Shown piece after piece: positions 6,612-14,036 of a stretch of 19,349 nucleotides of DNA. The notes under the pieces are model-generated. The model did not search any database. It was not told the origin of the DNA and was given only the letters and a program-made list of their open reading frames with translations. Source of the stretch: an uncultured Blautia sp. (GTDB taxonomy: Bacteria; Bacillota; Clostridia; Lachnospirales; Lachnospiraceae); contig UQJE01000046.1 in the NCBI GenBank assembly GCA_900541345.1, positions 1-19,349 on the forward strand. Direction: 5' to 3'. A program made the position numbers and the translations under genes. Within the stretch, counting starts at the first letter, position 1, and each line of letters opens with the position of its first letter.

Positions 6612-8108
6612 TTATTCCACTCCTCCTGCTGCATATTTCATAATTTTTTCCTGCCCCAGCTCTTCTCTTCCAAGTTTCCCTACTAATCTTCCGTTTCTCA
6701 TAACGCACACGTTATCGCACATGTTGATAATTTCCGGAAGTTCACTGGAAATCATAATAATCGCGATTCCTTCTTTAGCAAGAGCATTAATTGTGCGGTA
6801 AATCTCGTATTTTGCATTTACATCTACACCTCTTGTCGGTTCATCTAAAATCAAAACTTCCGGTTTTGTAGCAAGCCATTTTCCAAGAACAACCTTTTGC
6901 TGATTTCCTCCGGAAAGGCTTCCCGCTTCAATCTCCGGAGACGCCGCTTTTATTTTCAGTTTTTCAAAAAACTCATTAATTACTTTATAACGTTTTTTTT
7001 CGCTAATAGAAATTCCCTTCATATAAAAATGAAGAGAAGACAGGGTAAGATTAAAAGCTACAGTATTCCCAAGAATCAGCCCCTGTTTTTTTCTATCCTC
7101 TGGAACTAAAGCAAGGCCTGCTTTCAGCGCCTCCATAGGATTTTTAAACTTTTTCTTTTCTCCATTTAAATATACTTCTCCGGACTGGTACTCCCGCGCT
7201 CCAAATACACTCTCCATTGTTTCGCTTCTTCCAGCTCCTACAAGTCCTGCAAATCCGAGAATTTCCCCTTTTCGAACTTTAAAGGAAATATTTTCGAACA
7301 CCCCCTCATTTGTAAGACTTTTTACTTCGAGAGCTGTTGCTGCCTTTGTAAGATCATTGTAATCTCTTACATAAAAGTTCTGAAGATCACGTCCAACCAT
7401 CATTGCAACCAGCTCATTTGGATTTGTTTCCTCTGTTCTTTTCGTCCCTACATAAGCACCATCACGAATTACCGTTACCCTGTCTGAAATTCGGAACAGT
7501 TCTTCCATACGGTGAGAAATATAAATAATACTTACCTTCTTTTTCTTTAAATTTTCGATAATTTCAAACAGCTGCTCTACTTCTTCATTGGAAAGAGAAG
7601 ATGTTGGTTCATCCATTACAATAATTTTCCCATTAAAAGATACTGCCTTTACAATTTCCACCATCTGCTGCTGTGCAATCGTAAGATTTTCTACAAGCTC
7701 CTCTGCCATAAGTTTCACACCAAGCGCATTTATCATTTCCTGGGCTTTTTTAATAGTTTCCTCCATATCTATTTTTCCGCCCTTTGTAATTTCTCTTCCG
7801 AGAAAAAGATTCTGAGCAACTGTAAGATACGGAACAAGAACAATTTCCTGATGAATAATTCCAATTCCTCTTTCCCTTGCCTCAGGCACATTATGTATCT
7901 TAACCTCTTCTCCATTTATTTTAATCGTACCGCAGTCCGGCTGATGTATTCCTCCAAGCACTTTAATCAATGTAGATTTCCCGGCTCCGTTTTCTCCAAG
8001 AAGAGCATGAACTTCTCCAAGTTCCAGAGAAAAATCAATTCCACTGAGTGCATATATTCCGGAAAAACTTTTTTTGATTCCTTTCATTTCCAGAACTGTC
8101 TGTCCCAT
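6612..8108 (-). CDS. Sugar ABC transporter ATP-binding protein, CUT2 class (RbsA-like), 498 aa
   Basis: A duplicated ABC ATPase on the cytoplasmic face that powers the importer. The first half has an intact Walker A (GENGAGKST) and Walker B (IIVMDEPTSS) with a weak signature (NLTIAQQQ). The second half has a degenerate Walker A (GLVGAGRS) with a strong signature (LSGGNQQKVVLGKWL) and Walker B (VLILDEPTRGVDV). This asymmetry is normal for RbsA/MglA-type ATPases. The start at 8108 (MGQTVLEMKGIKKSF) has AGGAGGG with a 6-nt spacer; a longer in-frame reading up to 8207 runs through the hairpin at 8126-8162 and is rejected. Length is typical (about 495-505 aa). Confidence 0.93.
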   Translation of the reverse strand: MGQTVLEMKGIKKSFSGIYALSGIDFSLELGEVHALLGENGAGKSTLIKVLGGIHQPDCGTIKINGEEVKIHNVPEARERGIGIIHQEIVLVPYLTVAQNLFLGREITKGGKIDMEETIKKAQEMINALGVKLMAEELVENLTIAQQQMVEIVKAVSFNGKIIVMDEPTSSLSNEEVEQLFEIIENLKKKKVSIIYISHRMEELFRISDRVTVIRDGAYVGTKRTEETNPNELVAMMVGRDLQNFYVRDYNDLTKAATALEVKSLTNEGVFENISFKVRKGEILGFAGLVGAGRSETMESVFGAREYQSGEVYLNGEKKKFKNPMEALKAGLALVPEDRKKQGLILGNTVAFNLTLSSLHFYMKGISISEKKRYKVINEFFEKLKIKAASPEIEAGSLSGGNQQKVVLGKWLATKPEVLILDEPTRGVDVNAKYEIYRTINALAKEGIAIIMISSELPEIINMCDNVCVMRNGRLVGKLGREELGQEKIMKYAAGGVE

Positions 8109-8125
8109 AAACTTCCCTCCTAAAG

Positions 8126-8162
8126 AAAAAGTACGGCGGCAAAAATCACCGCCGCACTTTTT
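8126..8162 (-). terminator. Intra-operon hairpin between binding-protein and ATPase genes (partial terminator/attenuator)
   Basis: On the minus strand AAAAAGTGCGGCGG pairs with CCGCCGTACTTTTT (one C-A mismatch) around a 9-nt loop; the descending arm ends in five T, then C and TTT. It lies between the binding-protein stop (8173) and the ATPase RBS. Such hairpins commonly lower expression of the membrane and ATPase parts relative to the abundant binding protein, by partial termination or by protecting the upstream mRNA. Confidence 0.75.
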
Positions 8163-8172
8163 CAGTTTTCTT

Positions 8173-9135
8173 TTACTGCCAGTTTCCCAAAGTTTCTTTT
8201 GCTTCATCCGCTAATACAAGATGAGAATCCAAATACACCTTCTTGTCCCCAAGATCCGTTTCTCCATCTAAATACTTCATAGCGGCTTCATAAGAATACT
8301 CTGCAATCTGAAGTGGAACCTGAGCTGCCACTGCTGTAAATTCTCCATCTAAAAGAGCCTGTTTTCCATCCGGAGAGGCGTCAATACTGTAAACTCCAAT
8401 TTCCCCTGTTTTGTTGGCTGCCTTAATTGCTGCCGCTGCACCAAGCGCAGAAGGGTCATTAATACAGAAAAATGCTGCTATATCCGGATTGGCTGTAATG
8501 ATATCTTCTGCAAGAGAAAGAGACGCATCAAGAGCAGCCTCGCCATCCTGCTGTGCTACAATATTAAATTTATCTTTATTCTCTCCCAACCCTTCCAGGA
8601 AGCCATTTACACGGTCAACACAGCTTTCATTAGAAGGAAAATCAAGAATTGCAATATCTGCTCCGTCCGGATAATCTTTCGCCATCTGTTCTCCTACAAG
8701 CTGTCCTGCCATAAAGGCGTTTGTCCCTACAAACTGTGTAACAAAAGTATCTATATCTTCCTCGATTACCGCTGTATCTACATTAAAGATAGGAATCCCT
8801 GCTTCGCTTATTTCAGCAAGACCTGATGTAATTCCGGCAGAATCAACTGGGATTATAAAAACAGCATCATATCCACTGTTTGCCACATCAGATAACTGAC
8901 TCAACTGTGTATTTAAATCGTAATCTGGATCAAGACATGTATAGGAAATTCCTGCTTCTTTACAAAGTTCACTGAATTTTTCATCCATAGAGCTCTGGAA
9001 CGTATTATTTAGTGTGTTGGTACAAAATGCGAACGAAAACTCTTTTTCTGCATCTTTCGCTGAAACTGCAACAGGAGTGAGCGCTGCTGATGACATTGCT
9101 GCTGTAAGAATAAGTGCGGTTATTTTTTTCTTCAT
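8173..9135 (-). CDS. Sugar ABC transporter substrate-binding protein, RbsB-like, 320 aa
   Basis: A type I periplasmic-binding-fold protein that delivers sugar to the CUT2 permease. It begins MKKKITALILTAAMSSAALT with an n-region, hydrophobic core and probable signal peptidase I site AVSA|KD. No lipobox cysteine is present near the cleavage site, which is unusual for a Gram-positive binding protein. Mature landmarks include FCTNTLNNTFQSSM, YDAVFIIPVDSAGI, NVDTAVIEED, FCINDPSALGAAAAIKA and YSIDASPDGKQAL. The start at 9135 has GGAGGG with a 7-nt spacer; an in-frame ATG at 9150 overlaps that RBS. It is the first gene of the operon, 98 nt or so after the predicted start site. Confidence 0.93.
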   Translation of the reverse strand: MKKKITALILTAAMSSAALTPVAVSAKDAEKEFSFAFCTNTLNNTFQSSMDEKFSELCKEAGISYTCLDPDYDLNTQLSQLSDVANSGYDAVFIIPVDSAGITSGLAEISEAGIPIFNVDTAVIEEDIDTFVTQFVGTNAFMAGQLVGEQMAKDYPDGADIAILDFPSNESCVDRVNGFLEGLGENKDKFNIVAQQDGEAALDASLSLAEDIITANPDIAAFFCINDPSALGAAAAIKAANKTGEIGVYSIDASPDGKQALLDGEFTAVAAQVPLQIAEYSYEAAMKYLDGETDLGDKKVYLDSHLVLADEAKETLGNWQ

Positions 9136-9190
9136 AATGTTGCCCTCCATTTTCAGGTAATAATTTGATTTTTGTAGTTGCTTGGCAATA

Positions 9191-9206
9191 GAAGTTACGT
9201 AATTTC
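9191..9206. promoter_or_regulatory. Putative LacI-family operator O1 in the binding-protein leader
   Basis: GAAGTTACGTAATTTC is a 16-bp palindrome with one mismatched pair, centred on TTACGTAA with the central CG typical of LacI operators. It lies about 35 nt downstream of the predicted start site, where a bound repressor would act as a roadblock. Confidence 0.6.
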
Positions 9207-9230
9207 TGTTTGCGTTTGTCTTTCTTTTTC

Positions 9231-9240
9231 TTTACGCAAA
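9231..9240. promoter_or_regulatory. Putative second operator O2 over the transcription start
   Basis: TTTACGCAAA differs by one base from the palindrome TTTACGTAAA seen near the regulator gene. It touches the last base of the -10 and covers the predicted start site, a classical repressing position. Its centre is 37 bp from that of O1. Confidence 0.45.
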
Positions 9241-9268
9241 TTTTATTATTTTTCGCACTATTTGTCAA
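9240..9268 (-). promoter_or_regulatory. Sigma-A promoter of the sugar-uptake operon
   Basis: On the minus strand a perfect -35 TTGACA (9263-9268), a 17-nt spacer and -10 TAAAAT (9240-9245, 5/6). It is the strongest sigma-A promoter in the window and points into the binding-protein gene. Confidence 0.8.
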
Positions 9269-9356
9269 TATAATTTGTTTTCGTTCCATATTTTTCAGCA
9301 TTTTCTCTAATTTATCGCGATCCAATTCAGCGATATTTCCTACTTATCATATTTTT

Positions 9357-9364
9357 TTACGTAA
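9357..9364. promoter_or_regulatory. TTACGTAA palindrome O3 upstream of the sugar-uptake promoter
   Basis: An exact TTACGTAA within an A/T-rich flank, 12 bp past the stop of the LacI-type gene and about 125 bp upstream of O2. The spacing would allow looping between operators. It could also occur by chance in AT-rich DNA. Confidence 0.4.
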
Positions 9365-9376
9365 TTTTTTAATTAT

Positions 9377-11346
9377 TTACGGACATTGGCCATGAAAAAT
9401 CTCTTTCCAGGCTCTTTTTAACTGCTCGGGTTCTACCGCGCACGGCTGTACACCTACATATTTTGGAACCATATCACTTACAAAAGATTTTGCAAGAGCG
9501 AGCGCTGCGGCTCTTCCCTGTTCATATGGTCTTTGTGTGCTCATTCCCTTTATAATTCCTTCCTCCATACATTTTGCAATTTCCCTGTCTAAATCTGTTG
9601 TAAATACACATATATCTTCTCTGTGCATTTCTTTTAATGCCTTTATAGCAAGGAGAGCCGGTCTGTCCCAGCTCACATAAAGTGCTTCCAGCTCTGGATA
9701 TGCCTCCAGCATTTCCCTGCAGACGCGATAAGCATTATCAATCTGCACTGTAACAACCTCTATTTCTGGATATTCCTCTTTAAGAATCCTCTCAGCAGCC
9801 ATATCTCTTTCCCTTGTGCCATAGAAAATAGCGCCATGATTTAAGAAACCTGCTTTTATTTTCTTACCCGGCTTTTTGTTTCGAAAATATTCTCCCAACA
9901 TCCGTCCGGCATTTGTCCCATTCTCCCATTCATTTACGGAAATACATGATACATAGTGATTTTTGGTCACATCTTCTGGAAGATTGCTAATAAAGACAAG
10001 TTTTGATACTCTGGAAAGTTTCATAAACATTTCTGAAGTTTTCTTATCATCTGTAGGAATTGCAATCACTCCGTCCGGCTTCTGAATCATCAGACTTTCC
10101 AATTGTACATTTTGAAGCGCCGGGTCAAAATGTGCATCCATTACAGAACTTACTTCAATCCCATATTGTTCCAGTTCATCACGTATTCCCTGTTCATGTA
10201 ATTCTGCCCAGGCAGTTCCCGTATAATGAAAAGAAATAGCCACACGGAACCTTCCCCTTCTCAGCATTTTTTTCTCCTCTTTACTCAAAACAATATTTTC
10301 CGGAGAAACTGCCATTTCGCCTCCCGGTCCGTTATCCAGCATTCTTGTAGATTTTTGAACATTTAATTTTACTTCCGCATATCGCTGTTCTGTTTTCACA
10401 TATCCGAATTCTATTTTCTCAAAAAGGATTTCTGCTGCCAATTCTGACAAGCCCTGCACATCTCTTTTTAAAGTTGTAAGAGGCGGATCTATCAATCCCG
10501 TCCATGTCTCGTCGCCAAAACCAAGAATTGAAATCTCATCCGGACACCGGATACCCATATTTCGAATTGTCTTTAAAAGCTGCATGGTAAGCCAATTTCC
10601 ACTTGCAATGACTGCCGTAGGCATCACTCTTCCAATTTCCTTTGCAATTATTTCCTGAATTTTTTCTTCTTCCCACCTCAAATCAATATCTGCCATATTG
10701 ACATCATTCACATTCAAATTATTCCTTGCAAAGGCGTTTAAATATCCCCTCGTTCTTTCTTCTCTTGTAAATCCGATAATTCCCGCAAATATAAAATATT
10801 TTTATGTCCGCACTCAATAATATAATTCGCTCCCTTATCCATCGCATCTCTTTCCGGAAACTCCACAGAGTCTATATTTTCTCCCCGGATTCTTCTCTCC
10901 ATACACACATACGGAAGACTAGATTCTATGAGTTTTTTATAATTTGCAGCCTGTTCACTGACAGGTACAAGAAAAAGTCCTGCAAAACGTTTATCACTGA
11001 TTACGCTATCCAAAAGCTGTTGTTCTTCTTTCAGATTCTCTCTGGAAATCCCGCAATAAAACTGGTACCCTTCTTCACTTGCCCGTTTTCTTAAAGAAGA
11101 TATCATATCTCTGTAAATAGCGCTTTCGATATTTGGCACAACACATACAACAACCGACTTATGTCCAACCTTCAATTTTTTCTTTTTTGCCGCCACCTTA
11201 TCAATGTATCCTGTCTCTCTTAAAATTCCCTCTACTTTATCAATCAACTCAGGGCTTACGTATCTTGTTCTGTTTATTACGTGAGAAACTGTTGCTGTAG
11301 AAACACCAGCCAACTCCGCCACTTCTTTTATGGTTATTTTCTTCAT
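9377..11346 (-). pseudogene. LacI-family regulator with an added C-terminal sugar-binding domain; frame broken near 10787
   Basis: One gene in two frames. The 5' part (11346 to 10738, 202 codons) opens with MKKITIKEVAELAGVSTATVSHVINRT, a canonical LacI helix-turn-helix, and enters the sensor domain up to GHKNILY. It then runs into a stop. Reading one frame over from about 10787-10789 restores the family sequence (FAGIIGFTREERTRGYLNAF, later PTAVIASGN, DEISILGFGDE, PPLTTLKRD). The 3' part remains open from there to 9377. A single missing T in the run TTT (plus strand AAA, 10787-10789) explains the break. The repaired protein would be about 656 aa, with a second RbsB-like domain from about residue 365 (RRGRFRVAISFHYTG) to the end. 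The start at 11346 has AAGGTGA upstream; an in-frame ATG at 11388 is unlikely. It is divergent in function from, but adjacent to, the importer operon it probably controls. The break could be a true mutation or a homopolymer sequencing error. Confidence 0.85.
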
Positions 11347-11359
11347 ATTTTTCACCTTT

Positions 11360-11369
11360 TTTACGTAAA
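11360..11369. promoter_or_regulatory. Operator O4 upstream of the LacI-type gene (autoregulation)
   Basis: TTTACGTAAA is a perfect 10-bp palindrome within TTTTTACGTAAATTTTT, 13 bp before the regulator's start codon. A weak promoter overlaps it on the minus strand (TTTCCA, 17 nt, TAAAAA), so a bound repressor would block its own transcription. Confidence 0.55.
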
Positions 11370-11408
11370 TTTTTATTAAGCGTAGCATATTCTGGAAAAA
11401 AAATCCAT

Positions 11409-11458
11409 AAAAAATCCCCCGGAAGAATCGAAATTTTCATTATCCGATTCTCCGGAGG
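11409..11458 (-). terminator. Terminator of the AlbA_2-ParA operon
   Basis: On the minus strand a stem of about 14 bp (CCTCCGGAGAATCG with CGATTCTTCCGGGGG, one bulged base, one G-U pair) is followed by ATTTTTT. It lies 23 nt after the stop of the 70-aa gene and separates this operon from the regulator downstream. Confidence 0.9.
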
Positions 11459-11480
11459 CTTACGATAATTTACAATATTC

Positions 11481-11693
11481 CTACAAGAGATAATCCGGCA
11501 TATCCTCTGTGATACGCACAGGTTCTCCCGGCTTTTTATCTATCTTTTTCCCAGAAAGAAATTTCACCTGAATTTCCTCTGCGTTCATGGGGCTGATAAC
11601 AGATTCTGCCGCCACATTTTTTCCTGCTGTTTTTCCGGAAACTGCTTTTTCTGCACCTGCTGCTCTTTTAATACTTGCTTTACCTAATGACAC
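11481..11693 (-). CDS. Small basic protein overlapping parA, 70 aa, function unknown
   Basis: The GTG at 11693 overlaps the end of the parA-like gene by 14 nt and has GAGGAGG nine bases upstream inside parA, which supports the start and implies coupled translation. The N-terminal half is basic and Ala/Gly/Lys-rich (MSLGKASIKRAAGAEKA), probably disordered. The C-terminal half (EIQVKFLSGKKIDKK and then RITEDMPDYLL) is more ordered and ends acidic. I do not recognise a family. Partners of ParA/MinD ATPases (ParB, McdB-like proteins) often carry a short basic N-terminal peptide that stimulates the ATPase, so an adaptor role is plausible but inferred. It is the last gene before a strong terminator. 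Confidence 0.8.
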   Translation of the reverse strand: MSLGKASIKRAAGAEKAVSGKTAGKNVAAESVISPMNAEEIQVKFLSGKKIDKKPGEPVRITEDMPDYLL

Positions 11694-12471
11694 GATTCAT
11701 AACCTCCTCTGCCAATGCTGTATATTCCTTTGCACTTCTGCTGCTCTTTTTAAATTCCACAACCGGCTGGCTGTTATCCTGCGCCCATTCTACTGCGCTG
11801 TCTACCCTTATATAAGAATCCAGAAGTGTAATATCCTCCATCTCATGAAGAATTTCCAATGTCTGTTTAAAATAATTTTTTCTTGTGTCTGCCTTTGTGA
11901 TTACAATTCCGAGAACCTTAAGTTCCGGTGCAATCTCCTTTACTTCCCCCAGAAAGTCAAACATATTTGCAAGTCCGAACATTCCCCAGGGACTTGCTTC
12001 AACCGGAACGAGCACCTGGTCTGATGCACAGAGAATATTCATAACCCATCCGCCTAATGTGGGCGGTGCATCAATCAAAATGTAATCATATACACCGGAG
12101 TCTTTGATTTTCTGAAGGCACTTCTTCAGAATAAATTCTCTCTGCCATTTTGTAAAAAGTTCGTATTCAATGGAACTCATCTGCGTAGATGAAGGAATTA
12201 AATCCAGATTTTCATAAGGAGTATGCACAATGTAATCCGACAAATCCCTCTGTTTTCCAATAGCATGATAAAGGTTCTTTCCCCCTGCTGCCATTTTCAG
12301 CACTTCCTCCTCAGAAAAGAAGGAAAGAGAAAGATTTAACTGCATATCTCCGTCTACGAGAAGAACTTTTTTCCCCGCCTGTGCCATTGCTGCACCTACA
12401 TTAGAACAGGTCGTAGATTTTCCGCTTCCGCCCTTATTGTTTGTAAAACAAATCGTTACTGTTTTTTTCAT
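11680..12471 (-). CDS. ParA/Soj-family ATPase (orphan), 263 aa
   Basis: A deviant Walker A ATPase: CFTNNKGGSGKSTTCSNVGAA with the signature lysine before GGSGK, then VLLVDGDMQLNLS (A' motif) and DYILIDAPPTLG (Walker B), with PVEASPWGMFGL and VLGIVITKADTR further on. Such proteins dimerise on ATP, bind DNA non-specifically and position a cargo. No parB gene or parS-like TGTTTCACGTGAAACA site is present, so chromosome segregation is unlikely; the probable partner is the overlapping 70-aa protein. The start has an AGGAG about 13 nt upstream, rather far. It follows the AlbA_2 protein by 25 nt in the same operon. The length is that of a short Soj-type ParA without an N-terminal DNA-binding domain. 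Confidence 0.88.
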   Translation of the reverse strand: MKKTVTICFTNNKGGSGKSTTCSNVGAAMAQAGKKVLLVDGDMQLNLSLSFFSEEEVLKMAAGGKNLYHAIGKQRDLSDYIVHTPYENLDLIPSSTQMSSIEYELFTKWQREFILKKCLQKIKDSGVYDYILIDAPPTLGGWVMNILCASDQVLVPVEASPWGMFGLANMFDFLGEVKEIAPELKVLGIVITKADTRKNYFKQTLEILHEMEDITLLDSYIRVDSAVEWAQDNSQPVVEFKKSSRSAKEYTALAEEVMNRVIR

Positions 12472-12496
12472 TTTTTCTTTTGCTGCTCCTTCCTGT

Positions 12497-13891
12497 CTAT
12501 TTTACTGTAATGTATTTTTGATTGCGGCTTCTTGGTTTTTCAGGAATTGTCATTTTAAGTTTTCCCTCGTCCAAAAGCGGTTTTATATACCGTAAATTAA
12601 AGCTTCGTCTATCTTTATATCCAAAAAATTCTATGATTTCTTTTATAGATTTAGGTTCTGTACAAAACTCTGTCACTTTCTGGGAAGTCACATTTCTATC
12701 TTGGTGGTTATCTTGGTGGTTATCTTGGTGGTTATCTTGGTGGTAGTTTATGTTTTTCAGAACAACTTTAAAATCGCACGAAGTTGAAAAAAATTCCGGT
12801 TTTAACTCTTCTCTGTATCCCGGCAATTTCTCTGTCTCGCTCACTATTTTTCTAAGTCCGCTTCCGCGCCGTTCCATATACTTCATTCTATGAAATAAAT
12901 CGGCAATAACAGGATTTCGTCTTACCGATCTCATCGTATTAATATCGCACTCCTGTACCGGTTCTCCCTCAAACATTCCCCCTGGTGATACAATTTCCAC
13001 TCTGTCATCATACATATCTATGTGTATTTCACTTCCCAGGACAATATAATCACGATGAATCAGTGCATTTACAACAGCCTCTGTTACAGCGCGCTCCGCG
13101 TAATCCGGTTTATCCACACGATACTGTGCTTCTTTTATAAAACGGGTTTTCGAGTTATTTCTAATAAATTCGCTTCCGTTTTTCAACAAATAAATTAAAT
13201 TCCCCTCATATTCTTTATCATCCAACGCGTCGTCAAAAACAGAACCTCGTTCTATACCATTCCATCTTGTACAAAATATACGGGAATTAAAAACAATATG
13301 CTGATCCGCTAACAGTTTTCCTGCGTTTGTTAAAAATCCATTTTTATCTGCCAAACCAAAGGAAACATAATCAGACAATTCCATATTTAGCCCTGTTCTC
13401 TCCCGATATGTCGCTTCCAATAATGTAAAACTATAGTCCTGCTTTCTCGTATCTGTAATAAGTCCATCAAAAGAACGATGTGTTCCTTTAAGAATCAGTT
13501 CATTTACTATATAATCCGGAGCAGTTACGCTCTCGTTTCCCACACGTACATAAGCTTCCATTACTCCATCTGCTTTATAATAATACGGTGTAGTTGCTCC
13601 AGCTACTACTTTTAATGCCAAAATGTCTTTTTCCTTCTCCCGGAATGGAGTTAAAACAAACTGTGGCAATGGAGTTATTCTCTCTTTAATCAACCTGCTG
13701 ATTATCTCCGCGTCTTTTTGTATTTCCTGCAGTCCTATCGCCGCTCTGTCATCATTAATTCCAAAAAACAGCGTGCCTCCTATTCCATTGGCAAAAGCAC
13801 TTACACTTTTCAACCAGCTTTTCGGTTTTTTAATTTCCAGTGCAACTTTAAAATCACATTCTGTTGCTTCTGCTACTAATTGTTCTATCAT
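12497..13891 (-). CDS. AlbA_2/Schlafen-type ATP-binding protein with HATPase_c_4 domain and HQDN repeats, 464 aa
   Basis: Residues about 10-125 form an AlbA_2 (Schlafen AlbA-like) domain: the acidic/lysine start CDFKVALEIKKP, SVSAFANGIGGTLFFGINDD and later VMEAYVRVGNES. Residues about 265-350 form a GHKL-type ATPase domain (RecG C-terminal/HATPase_c_4 type) with EAVVNALIHRD (N-box E271/N275), DRVEIVSPGG and ERRGSGLRKI. Residues 384-399 are four repeats of HQDN (the last HQDR), followed by a short winged-helix-like tail. Proteins of this build are generally annotated as putative transcriptional regulators or DNA-binding proteins; some act in stress or defence. The exact role is unknown. The start at 13891 has GGGGAG 5 nt upstream, and a good promoter lies at 13930-13958. 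It heads the operon with parA. Confidence 0.85.
   Translation of the reverse strand: MIEQLVAEATECDFKVALEIKKPKSWLKSVSAFANGIGGTLFFGINDDRAAIGLQEIQKDAEIISRLIKERITPLPQFVLTPFREKEKDILALKVVAGATTPYYYKADGVMEAYVRVGNESVTAPDYIVNELILKGTHRSFDGLITDTRKQDYSFTLLEATYRERTGLNMELSDYVSFGLADKNGFLTNAGKLLADQHIVFNSRIFCTRWNGIERGSVFDDALDDKEYEGNLIYLLKNGSEFIRNNSKTRFIKEAQYRVDKPDYAERAVTEAVVNALIHRDYIVLGSEIHIDMYDDRVEIVSPGGMFEGEPVQECDINTMRSVRRNPVIADLFHRMKYMERRGSGLRKIVSETEKLPGYREELKPEFFSTSCDFKVVLKNINYHQDNHQDNHQDNHQDRNVTSQKVTEFCTEPKSIKEIIEFFGYKDRRSFNLRYIKPLLDEGKLKMTIPEKPRSRNQKYITVK
12696..12743 (-). repeat. Four tandem 12-bp units inside the AlbA_2 gene
   Basis: Four consecutive copies of TTATCTTGGTGG (plus strand; the first copy begins with C instead of T) encode HQDN repeats. 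The unit is a multiple of three, so copy-number changes keep the frame and only lengthen or shorten the linker before the C-terminal domain. Confidence 0.95.
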
Positions 13892-13929
13892 TCATTCTCC
13901 CCCATAAATACCTTTTCCATCTTAGTTTC

Positions 13930-13958
13930 ATTATACCCACCCTTCCCTCTTATTGCAA
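13930..13958 (-). promoter_or_regulatory. Sigma-A promoter of the AlbA_2-ParA operon
   Basis: On the minus strand -35 TTGCAA (13953-13958, 4/6), a 17-nt spacer and a perfect -10 TATAAT (13930-13935). It sits just after the terminator of the arabinose operon and about 40 bp before the AlbA_2 start codon. Confidence 0.7.
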
Positions 13959-13960
13959 TG

Positions 13961-13996
13961 AAAAATCCCCTCCGAATCATAACCCGGAAGGGATTT
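13961..13996 (-). terminator. Terminator of the arabinose operon
   Basis: On the minus strand AAATCCCTTCCG (13985-13996) pairs with CGGAGGGGATTT (13963-13974) with one G-U pair and a 10-nt loop, followed by TTC. It lies about 40 nt after the kinase stop codon. Confidence 0.82.
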
Positions 13997-14036
13997 CATT
14001 ACCGTTCATATCATTTGCCGATTTTGTACTGTTTTT

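Noticed and set aside
8109..8207. Longer N-terminus for the ABC ATPase
   Set aside because: The extension runs through the intergenic hairpin, lacks an RBS and lies outside the family N-terminus.
9206..9222. Possible CcpA cre site (GACAAACGCAAACAG) in the importer leader
   Set aside because: It lacks the dyad symmetry of the cre consensus.
10738..10792. Programmed -1 frameshift in the LacI-type gene
   Set aside because: No X-XXY-YYZ heptamer is in frame at the junction and no strong downstream structure is seen; a simple deletion or sequencing error explains it better.
11481..12471. Chromosome-partition locus (parAB)
   Set aside because: There is no ParB HTH protein and no parS sequence; the small partner has no recognisable DNA-binding fold.
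12522..12746. Plus-strand ORF with WLSWWLSWW repeats
   Set aside because: It is the reverse reading of the HQDN tandem repeat in the AlbA_2 gene, with no RBS.
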